A stretch of 64,000 nt of DNA from Bacteroidales bacterium (GTDB lineage: Bacteria > Bacteroidota > Bacteroidia > Bacteroidales > JAIOZK01): NCBI GenBank assembly GCA_021738625.1, contig JAIPBS010000021.1, forward strand, positions 1-64,000, given 5' to 3'. Below, piece after piece: positions 63,827-64,000 of this stretch. The position numbers were made by a program, and so were the translations under genes. Under the pieces are notes generated by a model. The model was not told the origin of the DNA. It saw only the letters and a program-made list of their open reading frames with translations, and ran no database searches. Each line of letters opens with the position of its first letter. Within the stretch, counting starts at the first letter, position 1.

Positions 63827-63855
63827 TGAAATTTGAAAGTTGAAAGTTGAAATTG
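63827..63855 (+). repeat. GAAATTTGAAA-type tract
   Basis: GAAATTTGAAAGTTGAAAGTTG tract without the purine-rich GTATAGGGG part. Same family as at 1201-1232 and 63941-63968, and as the reverse complement at 30866-30893. Confidence 0.55.
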
Positions 63856-63913
63856 GGACTATCTGATCAGCGTACCACAAAATTGGATTGGCAGCGGTGT
63901 TTTGAAACAGAGT

Positions 63914-63970
63914 TATACAGGTATAGGGGTATACTGGGCGGAAATTTGAAAGTTGAAATTTGAAATTTGG
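63914..63970 (+). repeat. Composite spacer repeat, copy 3
   Basis: TACAGGTATAGGGGTATACTGGGCGG followed directly by AAATTTGAAAGTTGAAATTTG. Same two-part order as at 1158-1232 and 47382-47474. The last 239 bp of the window hold no gene. Confidence 0.6.
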
Positions 63971-64000
63971 GCCATCATGCCGGAGCGCAAAACAGATCGT

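Noticed and set aside
1-64000. tRNA, rRNA or tmRNA genes
   Set aside because: No cloverleaf with GTTCGANTC-type T loop or rRNA-like conserved segments noticed on either strand, though a covariance search was not possible.

Overview
The window is a chromosomal segment from a Bacteroidota bacterium, most likely Bacteroidales or Marinilabiliales-like. The evidence is a SusC/SusD/SusE starch locus, type IX secretion (T9SS) C-terminal domains, a lipoprotein-type TamA (TamL), many short-signal lipoproteins, a near-absence of Shine-Dalgarno sequences, and repeated matches to the Bacteroidota -7 promoter box TAnnTTTG. No rRNA, tRNA, CRISPR array, intact insertion sequence or prophage was seen. Phylum is secure; genus cannot be read from the sequence.

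Layout. (1) 0.1-10.3 kb holds housekeeping and stress genes: a CPBP membrane protease homologue, a secreted S37-type peptidase, a Cu/Zn superoxide dismutase lipoprotein, a membrane pyrophosphatase, a bifunctional-nuclease-domain protein, a nucleoside transporter fused to a secreted lipocalin-like domain, thymidylate synthase and a small cysteine-cluster protein. (2) 10.5-30.8 kb is a starch/maltodextrin utilisation locus: an SLC45-like permease, four exported GH13 enzymes, SusC, SusD and a SusE-like binding protein, then a secreted two-module starch-binding-like protein with a T9SS tail, a bacterioferritin, and a fifth, very large GH13 amylase with a T9SS tail. (3) 30.9-39.8 kb holds a flavin reductase, a small membrane protein, an orphan FtsX/MacB-type permease, a NarL-type two-component pair, a porin plus ammonium transporter operon, and dihydrofolate reductase. 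(4) 39.8-50.3 kb holds an unknown lipoprotein, an operon of a secreted AsnB-annotated-type protein with a polysaccharide epimerase/dehydratase, GcvT, dipeptidyl peptidase III, and a sigma-54 response regulator with its kinase. (5) 50.4-51.3 kb is a small AT-rich two-gene module (a 72-residue protein plus a DUF2335 membrane protein). (6) 51.3-64 kb holds a YihY/BrkB protein, TamB and TamL, a P-type cation ATPase and an MscS channel.

How the genes work together. In the starch locus, the T9SS amylase and GH13 lipoproteins should cut starch or glycogen outside the cell or in the periplasm. SusD, SusE and the CBM-only secreted protein should bind it, SusC imports oligosaccharides through the outer membrane, and the SLC45-like permease takes maltodextrins across the inner membrane. 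No SusR or LacI regulator and no GH97 or GH31 glucosidase is present in the window. All five GH13 proteins keep the catalytic Asp/Glu/Asp triad.

Less expected observations include: a 21-bp palindrome plus hairpin in the promoter region between the porin-amtB operon and folA; a structured leader in front of gcvT; an apparent one-base frameshift that removes the natural start of TamB; a canonical Shine-Dalgarno before sodC; the lipocalin-nucleoside transporter fusion; the DUF2335 module; and a family of composite low-complexity repeats in the spacers. None of these could be searched against databases here.
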